Shown piece by piece: positions 8,260-18,414 of a DNA stretch of 64,000 nt. The notes beneath the pieces are model-generated. The model ran no database searches. It saw nothing but the letters and a program-made list of their open reading frames with translations, and was not told the DNA's origin. Positions within the stretch are counted from its first letter, which is position 1, and every line of letters starts with the position of its first letter. The stretch lies in the NCBI RefSeq assembly GCF_014218335.1, contig NZ_AP023367.1:2047501-2111500 (forward strand), read 5' to 3'. Origin of the DNA: Anaerocolumna cellulosilytica. GTDB taxonomy: Bacteria > Bacillota > Clostridia > Lachnospirales > Lachnospiraceae. Made by a program: the position numbers and the translations under genes.

Positions 8260-8805
8260 ATGAAAACTATTTTGAAAGCAATGCGAATGAAGAAAATTGG
8301 AATACCCGATGATTTGTTGTATATATTTGAAGGCATTATTCAGTCATACAATGGAGACGAGTGCGATGTAAAGTTTATTGAAGCGATGAATCAGCATCTC
8401 ACCGAAGAGCAGCGCTTTCAGCTTTGGGAATCTGACGGAGGCTGCAAAGGGACAGGGTATGATAAAGAACGAAAAGCATTTGCAATTGAGCATGCGGACA
8501 AACCTATATCTGAAAGATTAGAACTATATATTGCACAAATGAAAAAAAACTCTCATAACAAAATCGTCTTAAATGATAATAATACCATCACAGTTAACTT
8601 TACCTGTGATGGGTGTTGCAAAAATGTAGAGAAGGAAACATTTTCGCAAGCACCTGCTTCCTTTTACGGACGGTGTGCAGGAGGACGTTTGTATGAATAC
8701 CAGAAAGCACTAGGGATAAAGCTTAAGATTAAATCAATCGATGTGTCTCCTCTTGGTGTAAATATTGAAAACCCTTGTGTGTTTACGTTTGATATTGTGG
8801 AATAA
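8260..8805 (+). CDS. Conserved-looking hypothetical protein with cysteine motifs
   Basis: 181 residues, 13 bases after the GyrI-like gene and probably co-transcribed. I do not recognise a characterised family; it resembles clostridial hypothetical proteins of the DUF6144 kind. Visible features are GGCKGTGYD near residue 65, CDGCCKN near residue 122 and GRCAGGRLYEY near residue 140, plus an alpha-helical N-terminal half. The cysteines could bind a metal or take part in redox chemistry. No membrane segment or signal peptide is seen. Confidence 0.6.
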   Translation: MKTILKAMRMKKIGIPDDLLYIFEGIIQSYNGDECDVKFIEAMNQHLTEEQRFQLWESDGGCKGTGYDKERKAFAIEHADKPISERLELYIAQMKKNSHNKIVLNDNNTITVNFTCDGCCKNVEKETFSQAPASFYGRCAGGRLYEYQKALGIKLKIKSIDVSPLGVNIENPCVFTFDIVE

Positions 8806-8865
8806 AATACATGTAATCGTAATAAGCACAATCTATATGTTTGATCGAATTAAATAATAATTACT

Positions 8866-8890
8866 AACACTTGACTAATCATCAGGTGTT
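8866..8890 (+). terminator. Intrinsic terminator after the GyrI-like pair
   Basis: AACACTTGA (8866-8874) pairs with TCAGGTGTT (8882-8890) with one G.U, a 7-nt loop and a following run of T. It separates the two-gene unit from the second part of the cluster. Confidence 0.65.
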
Positions 8891-8962
8891 TTTTAATTTA
8901 AGAAAATACAACGAATCACCCATAGTAAAAGGGTTTTAGTAGTAAAGAAAGGAGAATTTGTT

Positions 8963-10015
8963 TTGGATGGAATGAAAAAATATCCAGATTTTGATTTAAG
9001 GATGGAAAGAAGTGATTATAACGATTTTAACAACTTTTATAGTAAGCTGGAGAATAAGAAAGATATATTTTATATGTATTTTACAGCAGGGTTATTGCAT
9101 TGGGTCAAAAAATCGTTATCATTTGTACCAGAATCTGTCAATGTTGTATTGATAGGTGCTGGCTTAGGAGAAGAAGAAAAGGAATGGATATGCGAAAATT
9201 ATGAGTATCCTTATCACAATTTTAACAAGTGGTATTCAGATCACTATGTATGGGAAGTATTATTTTTAATCAATGAATATAGTTTTGGGTGGATTGATAT
9301 AGATTGCTTTATATTCAATCCGGATTATTTCAAGAAAATAACTCAAATTGATAAGCAAACAGGAATAAATACTTTATTTTCATATAAGGATGTTGAGTTC
9401 GGAAATCACATATCTGATACTTTCTTTTTATTTATAAATATTGATGTGCTGCATACAATTTGGGAACAAATACAAGTAAGTCCGGTCGCATCTAAACCAG
9501 ACCAACCAGATGATGGAAGTTTAGGGTTGTTAAAAGTGATACAAGAGGATGAAAATGAAATAATTAAAAAGGTTATGTCATCGGATGAAAATGGATATGC
9601 ATTAACACCAAAATGGAATAATACAATGACAAGATTGAAGTTCTATGATTCTACAATTGTATACCAGTTAACTTTAATTGCCTTAGGTTATGAAATAAAA
9701 AATATAAATGAGTTTTGTAATGAAAAGCAATCTAAACAGGCAATGCATATTGGCGCATCATCGTATTACCGAATCATTGATACCAACAAACCGGCTTTTT
9801 TAAAGCAATATAGGATGACAGCTATTATAAACGGACTGATTCATCAGCAGTTTGTTAACAGTTTGCCAAAAGAGTATAAGCTAAGGGGGCGATTAATTAG
9901 AAATGACTTCATTAAAACAGGATTAAATGAGGAGGAGAGAAAAGAGTTTTTATACAGAATGCGTGATGATTTAAATATAGAACATCAAGCCTTTGAAAGA
10001 CTCATCAATGAATGA
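8963..10015 (+). CDS. Putative GT-A glycosyltransferase
   Basis: 350 residues beginning at TTG 8963, with GGAG 8 bases upstream; an ATG at 8972 is the alternative. The stretch GWIDIDCFIFNP gives Asp112-x-Asp114, a DxD motif after a hydrophobic strand as in metal-dependent GT-A sugar transferases, and HISDTFFLFINIDVLHTIW after it fits the acceptor-side region. The next gene overlaps its stop by 4 bases. A sugar-transfer role in maturing the cluster product is possible. The assignment rests on one motif and local pattern only. Confidence 0.45.
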   Translation: MDGMKKYPDFDLRMERSDYNDFNNFYSKLENKKDIFYMYFTAGLLHWVKKSLSFVPESVNVVLIGAGLGEEEKEWICENYEYPYHNFNKWYSDHYVWEVLFLINEYSFGWIDIDCFIFNPDYFKKITQIDKQTGINTLFSYKDVEFGNHISDTFFLFINIDVLHTIWEQIQVSPVASKPDQPDDGSLGLLKVIQEDENEIIKKVMSSDENGYALTPKWNNTMTRLKFYDSTIVYQLTLIALGYEIKNINEFCNEKQSKQAMHIGASSYYRIIDTNKPAFLKQYRMTAIINGLIHQQFVNSLPKEYKLRGRLIRNDFIKTGLNEEERKEFLYRMRDDLNIEHQAFERLINE

Positions 10016-12435
10016 AAAATAATGTGAACTATCTTTATTCGGGAAAAACCATGTTAATAAATACATTTGCCATTTTGGGTGAATTTGATTGCAATAATTA
10101 TGATCTGTTTTGTACAGAGTTGAATGAAAATATAAAAGAAGCATTGGTAAGTATACGTAATAATCCTGAAAATGCAATGATTCATAACAAAATCACGAAA
10201 CTTCTTTATAGTGAACTGGCTTATTTTGACTTTAATAAGTATATTAGCTTTTATGTAACAATTGAATCCATCCAAACAGAAAAAATCATAATGGATATAG
10301 GGTTTTCTGGTATTTTTAAGATGTGGATAAACCAGGAACCAATCTGTATTGGAATGGAATTTCAACAGCGGAAATTTATCAACTTATTACTTAAAAAGGG
10401 TAAAAATGAAATTATTATTGAGTACATAAATCAAAGAGATAATATATTAGCACATGGCTATATTCAAATATATAATTATGAAACCGTATTAAGAGGTAAA
10501 ATTTTTCCCTCATTAGCTAATAAGGTATTAAATAGTAAAATAGAAGTCATTTCGAAATATGATGCAGATGAAGGAATTCTGGAGTTTATGCTTTTATGTC
10601 CTAAAGATTTAAGCATACAAGCGGAGTATATAAATCTAGATATGGATGAAAGAGAAAAAGTTGAATTAAGAGGGCTTACAAAATATAGAATAGGCTTTGA
10701 ACATTATAAAGAGAGAATATTTCATTTTGGTATCAAATTGAGAGACGAAGATGACTTTATAAGTTTAGCAGTTAATTTGCCAGAAAGAGAGTTATCAATA
10801 CTGTATGATATGGCAGAGACTTATAAATATGAGGAGTATCCACAAAGTGGGATTATGGTTCGAGGGCTTCTTAAAAAATTAGCGAAGACCTATTTACCAA
10901 TGAAGAGGCGATATGATTTAGCCAAACTATTACATAATATTTTGAATAAATATCAGGTACATACAGATAGAAAATATTATCTTTCGGATATTGATTCTTC
11001 TGTACAAGAAGTGATTGTTAAACTGCCGGATGATTACGAGGATACAATTTCTTATCCTTTAGTGTTGTATTTAGTAGATAAAGAAGAAGCTTTCTTCAGC
11101 GAAACTATATCTGATTATACCGGATATATTTTGGCTGATTTTTACTGTGGGGGTATTTTGGGTGGCGGATATATGAGTGAGGCTAGATACCTAGAAGTTT
11201 TAAAATACCTATTTGACAATTACAACATAGATAAGAATAGAATTTATATGATTGGTCAAAGTCATTCTAGTTTTGACCTGTGGTTTTTATTGGAGACTCG
11301 TCCAGATTTAATTGCAGCGGCCTTCATTATATCGGGATCGCCCAAATACGACAACATAAGGAATGTATCAAACCAACACATTACCAATGTTATATCTAAT
11401 TATGATTATAATTACATAAATAATTATGGTGTAATTAAAGATACATTAAAATCAAACAGATATCAAGAAATTGAGTTAAAAGATATTATACATGATTCTT
11501 TGTCTGACTATACTTTATATCCTATCTTGGATTTCTTTCATGGGAAACAAAGAGAAGAGTATCCAAGAGAGATACATTTTAGGACAGAAATGAATCGATA
11601 TTTGAAGTCATATTGGATTCGTGCTTATGGTATTACTTACGGGAAAACTTACTTAAGACTCAGCGCAAAAATTGTATCAAACGATGTGATACAAATAGCA
11701 GCAGAAAACGTAGTGGGTTTTGAAATAAAACTACCTCCAATCGTAAATAAAAAGAAATTTGTTATAGTTGTTAATGAAGAATCATTTGAATTTGCTAACT
11801 ATTGCGAAAAGTCTGTAATATTCTCCTTTGATATTAATAATCAGTATATGAGAGTCAATAGATGGTCATTACCCATTCGTTATCGGAAAGGCTTAGGAAT
11901 TTTAGATGTATTTACGGCTCCACTTAAAATATATATACCAGAAAACCATAGTAGAATAGTATTCGATACCGCAGAAAAATTTTCTTCACCATTAACCTAT
12001 GGAGTTATCAATAAATTTGACATAAAGTATCCGATTGATTCTATAAAGAATTATGATGCCAGCCAATGTAAAAACCATAATATGGTATTTATTGCTGTTA
12101 ATAACAATATTCAAGACATAGAACAATACTTTGGAACGAATATGAGAATACCAATTAAAACGTATTCCGATTATTTTCAATATAAAGATAGAAAATATTT
12201 TGAAGATTACTGTATTCTACAAATCATAGCAAATCCAGATGACAATGAAAGAAGTATTCTTTTTATTCATGCAAATAATGAAAAATTATTGCAACGAAAT
12301 TTATTAACGAGAAATGTTATTATTCCATTTATGTTTAATGGTTTTCATTCTTATTATCATAATGAAGCTGTTGTTATGTATAAAAATAAATATTATGCAA
12401 TTTATGAATGGGGCAATGATTTAACAGAAATATAA
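10012..12435 (+). CDS. Large alpha/beta-hydrolase (esterase-like) protein
   Basis: 807 residues. The middle part (about 330-460) is an alpha/beta-hydrolase: VIVKLPDDYEDTISYPLVLYL opens the fold and GQSHSSFD gives the nucleophile Ser417. The N-terminal 300 residues look like beta-rich accessory domains, and the last 250 residues carry no recognised motif. There is no signal peptide, so it is probably cytoplasmic. Its ATGA overlap with the glycosyltransferase-like gene indicates translational coupling. It could be the product-releasing thioesterase or a tailoring esterase, since no conventional TE domain is present; that is inference. Confidence 0.55.
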   Translation: MKNNVNYLYSGKTMLINTFAILGEFDCNNYDLFCTELNENIKEALVSIRNNPENAMIHNKITKLLYSELAYFDFNKYISFYVTIESIQTEKIIMDIGFSGIFKMWINQEPICIGMEFQQRKFINLLLKKGKNEIIIEYINQRDNILAHGYIQIYNYETVLRGKIFPSLANKVLNSKIEVISKYDADEGILEFMLLCPKDLSIQAEYINLDMDEREKVELRGLTKYRIGFEHYKERIFHFGIKLRDEDDFISLAVNLPERELSILYDMAETYKYEEYPQSGIMVRGLLKKLAKTYLPMKRRYDLAKLLHNILNKYQVHTDRKYYLSDIDSSVQEVIVKLPDDYEDTISYPLVLYLVDKEEAFFSETISDYTGYILADFYCGGILGGGYMSEARYLEVLKYLFDNYNIDKNRIYMIGQSHSSFDLWFLLETRPDLIAAAFIISGSPKYDNIRNVSNQHITNVISNYDYNYINNYGVIKDTLKSNRYQEIELKDIIHDSLSDYTLYPILDFFHGKQREEYPREIHFRTEMNRYLKSYWIRAYGITYGKTYLRLSAKIVSNDVIQIAAENVVGFEIKLPPIVNKKKFVIVVNEESFEFANYCEKSVIFSFDINNQYMRVNRWSLPIRYRKGLGILDVFTAPLKIYIPENHSRIVFDTAEKFSSPLTYGVINKFDIKYPIDSIKNYDASQCKNHNMVFIAVNNNIQDIEQYFGTNMRIPIKTYSDYFQYKDRKYFEDYCILQIIANPDDNERSILFIHANNEKLLQRNLLTRNVIIPFMFNGFHSYYHNEAVVMYKNKYYAIYEWGNDLTEI

Positions 12436-12459
12436 TATACCTAAATAAAGGAGAGGGCG

Positions 12460-12735
12460 ATGGAAAGGGAAGAAATAAAACATTATTTAAAAGATGTTAT
12501 AGAGGAGATACTAGAAATCCAATATGGTGATGATTTATTTAGTCAAGAACTTACTAATTTAAGCTTTAACTCCATCTCATTTATTAAATTAATTGTAAAA
12601 CTTGAAACAGAGTTTGATATAACGTTTGGTGAAGAAATCACTTTGCTCCAAAAGAATACAACTGTATATGATATCGTAAATGCTATCTATGCAAACACAA
12701 TTGAGAATAATGAGAACTTATTGGAGGATAAGTAA
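12460..12735 (+). CDS. Acyl carrier protein (discrete, second copy)
   Basis: 91 residues with the carrier-protein helix pattern. Ser38 in SFNSISF is the likely phosphopantetheine site. AAAGGAGAGGG precedes ATG 12460. Its sequence differs clearly from the first ACP (330-578), arguing for a distinct partner. It sits directly before the B12-type radical SAM gene and the aminotransferase, so these could act on a substrate tethered to it. Confidence 0.85.
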   Translation: MEREEIKHYLKDVIEEILEIQYGDDLFSQELTNLSFNSISFIKLIVKLETEFDITFGEEITLLQKNTTVYDIVNAIYANTIENNENLLEDK

Positions 12736-12773
12736 TAGTTAGAATATATTAAAAGAGCAGGATGGAGACAAGT

Positions 12774-14429
12774 ATGATAATAGATTGTGTATTGATTGGT
12801 TTTAATGATGAAAAAACGGAAGCAACTTTAAAAAAAACGGAGGCATACAAAAATAAGGATGCCGCCCATAATCATGAAATATCAAGGTCTGCCATAGTAG
12901 ATGGACATATAATGAAATACTCGGACTTGGTACGGGAGAGTATTAGTCGTGCAACAAGAATGAAAAGTGATTTATCCATATACCGTATGCCTAATATAGA
13001 TGTACATGATTTACACCATTATTTAAAGAAAAGGAATATACATGCAGCAATCGTAAATGATTTCACATTAGATAAGAAAAAGCTTACATATCTACTTCGA
13101 AATTCAAGTCCTAAATTAGTGGGGATTTCTTCTACCTGTGTTGTTGAAGCAGAGCCAATAAGAGAGATGGTTGATTTTATACGAAATATAAACCCGACTA
13201 TTCCTATTGTAGTTAGAGGTCCGTTTATAAATAATATTAATTATGAATATCAGAATTATAAAAAGATAGCTTTGTTACAAAGGATGGGAGCAGATATTTA
13301 CATACATGAACGACAGGGTGAAAAAACACTGCATAATATATATTTGGAACTATGTAAGGAGAAGCCAGATTTATCCAGAGTACCAAATATATTATATAAA
13401 TCTAATATACAACTATATAATTCTGAACATAAAATTTTAAGAACGATTAAAGTACCTGAAAACATACATCTTGATGATGAGCCTGTGAAGGAGCTTACGT
13501 TTTATGGGAATCATATAAAACCACCTGTTTATATACGAACAGATGTAAGCTGCGTACATAATTGTACGTATTGCCCATATCCAATATCAGGCGATGACGT
13601 TATGTATTCCAGTTTGGATTCCATTGAAAAAAATCTAAATTACATACATAGTCTTGGAGTCAAATATATTATTTTTAGGGATGTTTCATTGAATAAATCT
13701 TTGGAGCGTTTTAAAAGCATTCTTCGAATGATGATAAGAAACAAATATGACTTTAATTGGTTTTCATACTTTATTATTTCCCACTCAGATGATGAAACAT
13801 ATGATTTGATGGAACATTCTGGCTGCAAAGGGGTAATCCTGGACATAGACTCTGGTGTGGATACAATACTAAAAAATATGGACAAGCAGGTTACAAGGAA
13901 GAAGTTAGCTTGGGGAATTAAGAAGCTAAAAGAGCATAATATTATTAGCTATGCTTCTTGCACTATAGGATTTCCTGGTGAAACGGTTGAAACTGCAAAG
14001 GAGACAATACAATTTATTGAAGACTACCGTCCTACATTTTATGATTTGCAATGCTGGTTTTATGATAATACCAGTCCAATAGCAAAAGAAAAAATATATT
14101 ATAACTTAGAGGGTTCTGGTTACACATGGTCACATAAAGATATGGATAGCAGTTTAGCAAGTGACATTGTTTTTCATGGTATAAAAAAAATAACCAATTC
14201 GTATTTTATGCCATCAACATCTTTTAATCTTTGGTCGCTTGTGTATTATCTTTCACAAGGAGCAGAATTAGAGGAATTTTTTGAATTTTCAAAGATTTAT
14301 AAACAAGTAATTGGCTATGAAAAAGCGGATTTGGATAAAAAATATATAGATAATATCAATGAAATAATGGGAGTATTTAAAAATAATATAAAATTATATG
14401 AGAATCTAATGATGCGCAATAAACAATAA
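12774..14429 (+). CDS. B12-binding-type radical SAM enzyme
   Basis: About 551 residues. An N-terminal cobalamin-binding-like Rossmann part (AIVNDFTLDKKKLTYLL; KLVGISSTCVVEAEP; IPIVVRGP) precedes a classical radical SAM core with Cys260-x3-Cys264-x2-Cys267 (DVSCVHNCTYCPY). LDIDSGVDTILKNM and GFPGETVETAKETI fit later core strands. ATG 12774 is preferred (GGAG 6 bases before) over 12762. The family includes class B methylases and ring- or carbon-rearranging enzymes. The common DxHxxG lower-ligand motif was not evident, which is frequent in B12-radical SAM proteins. Substrate unknown; it may act on an ACP-bound intermediate. Confidence 0.82.
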   Translation: MIIDCVLIGFNDEKTEATLKKTEAYKNKDAAHNHEISRSAIVDGHIMKYSDLVRESISRATRMKSDLSIYRMPNIDVHDLHHYLKKRNIHAAIVNDFTLDKKKLTYLLRNSSPKLVGISSTCVVEAEPIREMVDFIRNINPTIPIVVRGPFINNINYEYQNYKKIALLQRMGADIYIHERQGEKTLHNIYLELCKEKPDLSRVPNILYKSNIQLYNSEHKILRTIKVPENIHLDDEPVKELTFYGNHIKPPVYIRTDVSCVHNCTYCPYPISGDDVMYSSLDSIEKNLNYIHSLGVKYIIFRDVSLNKSLERFKSILRMMIRNKYDFNWFSYFIISHSDDETYDLMEHSGCKGVILDIDSGVDTILKNMDKQVTRKKLAWGIKKLKEHNIISYASCTIGFPGETVETAKETIQFIEDYRPTFYDLQCWFYDNTSPIAKEKIYYNLEGSGYTWSHKDMDSSLASDIVFHGIKKITNSYFMPSTSFNLWSLVYYLSQGAELEEFFEFSKIYKQVIGYEKADLDKKYIDNINEIMGVFKNNIKLYENLMMRNKQ

Positions 14430-14488
14430 AATTGTGGGGAGTATATTTCAAGAGGTCATCTAAAAGACAGAAGCCAGGAGGTTTTATA

Positions 14489-15631
14489 ATGAGTAAGTTT
14501 CATGATTTAGCATTGCTTGATGACAACGAAACGAATATTAACTTGTTTTATCCTTATATATCGGAGTCATGTTTAGAAGAGATACAAGATACCTTAAAAT
14601 CAAGGTGGATAGGGCAAGGTCCCAAGGTAGACCAGTTTGAAACATCATTTTCAAGAAAAATTGTTAATAATAAAGAGTGTGTAGCAGTTGGAGCAGGCAC
14701 GGATGCACTTCATTTAGCATATGTTTTAGCGGGAATAAAAGCAGGAGATGAGGTTATTTGTCCGGTTTTTACCTGTACTGCAACCAATATTCCCTTATTG
14801 TATCAAAATGCAAAGGTTATATTTGCTGATATACAAAAGGAGAGTTTGAATATTGACCCAAATCATGTTAAGAAATTGGTATCTGAGAAAACAAAAGCAA
14901 TTGTTTGTGTTGATTATGGGGGTTTGCCTGCTGATTTAGATGAATTAAAGGAGATTGCTAATGAATATAATATTCCATTAATTGAAGATAGCTGCCAAGC
15001 AATGGGAGCAACATACAAAGGTCAGCCAATTGGTACAATAGCTGATTATACTGTGTTTTCTTTTCAAGCAATAAAGCATATAACTTCAGGAGATGGAGGT
15101 ATGTTGGTTTGTAAAAATAAGGAGGCAGCAGTTAAAGCAAAACGATTAAGATGGTTTGGAATTGATCGTAAAGCGAAGCAAAATGGAACTTGGGATAATG
15201 ATATTACAGAAGTAGGATATAAATATCAAATGACAGACTTAGGAGCTTCATTGCTTATCCCTGCTTTAAATGAGTTTGATTCATTATTAAAACATAGGAA
15301 AAAGTTATTCAATATGTATGTGGATGAGTTAGAAGCAATTCAGGGTATAGACGTAGTTGGAAAAGACAAAACGGATAGATCAAATGCAGCCTGGGCATGT
15401 ACTGTATCCGTTGAAAACGCTAAGGAATTACAAAGAAAATTACGAGAGTATAATATTGAATCAAATCAAGTTCATTACCGAAATGATCGATATTCTATTT
15501 TTGCTAATTCTTGTGGAGAATTTCCCAATATGGATTATATGGAAGAACGATATTTATTATTGCCCTTGCATCATAAAATCACAGAAGAGAATATTGTGAA
15601 AATATGCAGTATTATTAAAATGGGATGGTAA
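14489..15631 (+). CDS. DegT/DnrJ/EryC1 PLP-dependent aminotransferase
   Basis: 380 residues of the DegT/EryC1 sugar-aminotransferase family. VGAGTDALHLAY, EDSCQAMGA and the PLP-lysine segment FQAIKHITSGDGG are all present. ATG 14489 is chosen because AGGAGG lies 6-7 bases upstream; the frame remains open further upstream without a ribosome-binding site. Such enzymes convert a keto group of a nucleotide-sugar, cyclitol or related substrate to an amine. Here it could aminate the ketol product formed by the transketolase pair, or a sugar moved by the glycosyltransferase-like protein; both are inference. Confidence 0.9.
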   Translation: MSKFHDLALLDDNETNINLFYPYISESCLEEIQDTLKSRWIGQGPKVDQFETSFSRKIVNNKECVAVGAGTDALHLAYVLAGIKAGDEVICPVFTCTATNIPLLYQNAKVIFADIQKESLNIDPNHVKKLVSEKTKAIVCVDYGGLPADLDELKEIANEYNIPLIEDSCQAMGATYKGQPIGTIADYTVFSFQAIKHITSGDGGMLVCKNKEAAVKAKRLRWFGIDRKAKQNGTWDNDITEVGYKYQMTDLGASLLIPALNEFDSLLKHRKKLFNMYVDELEAIQGIDVVGKDKTDRSNAAWACTVSVENAKELQRKLREYNIESNQVHYRNDRYSIFANSCGEFPNMDYMEERYLLLPLHHKITEENIVKICSIIKMGW

Positions 15632-15675
15632 AGTCTTTGCAGGAGTCTAAATTTTATTGAGAGGAGGTCATTTTT

Positions 15676-18414
15676 TTGAATCGTGAAGTCAAATACAATA
15701 TTCTCAAAACAAGCCATAAGTTTCATAAGCAAAGACGGTACTGGGAAAATAAAATAAATAACATATGCATAAATGACGGATATACAGTAAAGCAAAAAGG
15801 TGACAATCAGGAGTCTAAAAAAAGTACATATTCTTTTAAAATAGAGAAAGAGCTGTATAGGAGAATATATGAACTTTCCAATAATGATTGGAATAGTGTA
15901 TTTGCTATCCTATTATCAGGTATTGTATTTGTATGGGGGAAATGTTTTGGAAAAAAAACCTTTTCTGCAGGTACACCAGTTTTTAGCAAGCATAATCAAT
16001 CAATTAGTGATTTATTGATTATTTATATACTTTTTGATTTAAATAAAACATTTAAAGAATTTTTATATCATATACGTCAGGAATTAATTGATACATATGT
16101 GAATTCATCGTATCCAATAAATGAATTATTAAATGAGAAACCAAATAATATCTTTGATATTTTTGTAGAATTTACGAATATTCACAAAGTACCTCATAGG
16201 GCGGATTATAGAACCAATTTGTTTTTTTCCTTTAACGCAGATCAAGAGAAAGAAGAAATCACCGGAGAGATACAATATAATCAATCCCTTTTTCCAAAGG
16301 ATATGATTAAAAGTGTTACACGTATAATAATAAATTTTATAGATCAAGTAACCCACAATAAAGACATATCTTTAAGAGATATAGAACTAATGAGTTTAGA
16401 AGAGAAAAATAGTCAGTTAAAATTATTAAATACAGCAAAGAGTGTCAATTTACCTGATGGTTCCTTATACTCATTAATTGAAAATAAAATGCTTCAATCG
16501 TGTACGAAAAATGCCCTTATATTTGGCGATGATAAGATGAGTTATAAACAGTTGGGAGAAAGAGTAAATGAAACGTACATTACCTTAAAACAAACAGGGG
16601 TTAAAAAGGGGTCGGTTGTAGTTATCAATATAAGCAGAGGTTTTGATTTAATTACTACAATACTATCCGTATTAAAATGTGAAGCAATTTGTTTGCCAAT
16701 AGACAATAAAACGCCAGAAGCCAGAATGAAATACATGATAGAAAATGCTAGTGCAGATTTTATAGTGCATAATAAGGAAGGCGTAGTAGAGTGCAGCAAA
16801 TGTATAGTAAACTCAATAAAACAGGTACACAATGAATGTATTTATATAATTTACACTTCAGGATCTTCCGGTACTCCCAAGGGAGTTATGTTAAGTGAAA
16901 AGGGAATAAAGAACCATGCTTTTGCTAAGATAAAAGATTTAGGAATAACCTCTTTAGATAGGGTTGCTTTTAATTTTAGTATAAATTTTGTTGCCTCCAT
17001 CTGGCAGATAATAAGTCCATTACTAGTTGGTGCTGAAATCGTCATATACAATGATGATGTCCTAAAAGATTCCTATGATTTTATGAAAAAAGTTCAACAA
17101 GACAGGGTAACAACTTTGGCACTTGTTCCATCATCACTTCATACTTTTTTATTACATATAGAACATGAAAGTGAACTGATTGATTTACATGATTTGAATA
17201 CATTACTTTTAACAGGTGAAAAAGTGCCAGCAGAATTACCACAACGTTTTTATCGTTATTACAGTACTAAACTTATGAATGGCTATGGGCAAAGTGAGTG
17301 TTGCGATGACACACTGCATTATATAATACCTAATAATCAAATGGATAAAGAAGTACCGATTGGACGTCCCATCACCAATACACGCGTCTATATTTTAGAT
17401 ACCAACAAAAAGATGTTACCCATAGGTTTTCCGGGTGAATTATGTATTACAGGTGATTGTCTGTCTTTTGGATACTTAGACGATAATGAACTAAATAAAA
17501 AACGCTTTATATCTCTGATGGAATACGAAAGAAATAATTTCGTTTACTGCACAGGAGACATCGTGAGATGTTTAGAAGATGGTACTATTGAATATATTGG
17601 GAGAAGAGATAGACAAGTTAAAATCAGAGGGTATCGAATTGAAATCGAAGAAATAGAAGCCAGGCTAAAAAAGCACCCTGAAATTAATGATGCGGCAGTT
17701 ATTGTGAAAGATAGCCAAGATGAAAAATATCTATGTGCATTTATTGTATCATGCTTAAAAGAAATTCAAATTAAAGACAATTTAAAAGAATGGCTACCGG
17801 AATATTTGATTCCTTCTAAAATTGTAGTTGTAAATGAGCTGCCTGTATTACCAAGTGGAAAAATTGATTATTGTTCATTGAATCAGGTAGAATGCAGCCA
17901 TATAACAAACGAATTGCAATTAATTGAAATGACACCTTTTCAAAAAAAGCTGAAAGAAATATTTTGTTATGCATTAAATATCAATGACATTGGTATGGAT
18001 GATAGCTTTTTTGACATGGGGGGAGATTCTCTAAATGTTATTAAAGTTACCTTTCATTTAACAGAATATGCAATTGAAATTCATGCTAAGGATGTTTATA
18101 AGTATTCCACCATAAGAAGCCTAAGTAAATATATTATTGAAACTCATCAAATTGATTCAAAGGAGATTGAATATAAAGTAAGAGAAATATGGATAAAATT
18201 ATTAAAAAAATCCGAAATAGACAATAATATAAACTTTTTTGATTTAGGCGGCTCTTCATTACTTATAACAGAAATGCTAACAATGCTAACAGAAGTATTT
18301 CGAATTGATATAAATATATCAGATATTTTTGCTTATTCTACTATAAAAGACTTATCGGAATATATATATTGTCTGCAATGTAAGAAAGAGAGGATTTTAT
18401 ACGAAAATGTCTAA
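15676..18414 (+). CDS. NRPS: half condensation domain-A-PCP-PCP
   Basis: 912 residues from TTG 15676 (GAGGAGGT upstream). Residues about 30-240 match only the C-terminal half of a C domain; the HHxxxDG half is missing. The A domain (about 255-740) has YTSGSSGTPKG, NGYGQSE, YCTGD and SGKIDY with Lys729. Two tandem carrier domains follow, with Ser785 (GGDSL) and Ser861 (GGSSL). The Asp235 position is Val; my hand-read code is about VAWALTGDDK. Loss of Asp235 means an alpha-amino group is probably not recognised. Val235, Trp239, Asp331 and Lys517 agree with the published beta-alanine code VDWVISLADK as I recall it. PanD in the same cluster fits beta-alanine activation (inference). Confidence 0.88.
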   Translation: MNREVKYNILKTSHKFHKQRRYWENKINNICINDGYTVKQKGDNQESKKSTYSFKIEKELYRRIYELSNNDWNSVFAILLSGIVFVWGKCFGKKTFSAGTPVFSKHNQSISDLLIIYILFDLNKTFKEFLYHIRQELIDTYVNSSYPINELLNEKPNNIFDIFVEFTNIHKVPHRADYRTNLFFSFNADQEKEEITGEIQYNQSLFPKDMIKSVTRIIINFIDQVTHNKDISLRDIELMSLEEKNSQLKLLNTAKSVNLPDGSLYSLIENKMLQSCTKNALIFGDDKMSYKQLGERVNETYITLKQTGVKKGSVVVINISRGFDLITTILSVLKCEAICLPIDNKTPEARMKYMIENASADFIVHNKEGVVECSKCIVNSIKQVHNECIYIIYTSGSSGTPKGVMLSEKGIKNHAFAKIKDLGITSLDRVAFNFSINFVASIWQIISPLLVGAEIVIYNDDVLKDSYDFMKKVQQDRVTTLALVPSSLHTFLLHIEHESELIDLHDLNTLLLTGEKVPAELPQRFYRYYSTKLMNGYGQSECCDDTLHYIIPNNQMDKEVPIGRPITNTRVYILDTNKKMLPIGFPGELCITGDCLSFGYLDDNELNKKRFISLMEYERNNFVYCTGDIVRCLEDGTIEYIGRRDRQVKIRGYRIEIEEIEARLKKHPEINDAAVIVKDSQDEKYLCAFIVSCLKEIQIKDNLKEWLPEYLIPSKIVVVNELPVLPSGKIDYCSLNQVECSHITNELQLIEMTPFQKKLKEIFCYALNINDIGMDDSFFDMGGDSLNVIKVTFHLTEYAIEIHAKDVYKYSTIRSLSKYIIETHQIDSKEIEYKVREIWIKLLKKSEIDNNINFFDLGGSSLLITEMLTMLTEVFRIDINISDIFAYSTIKDLSEYIYCLQCKKERILYENV

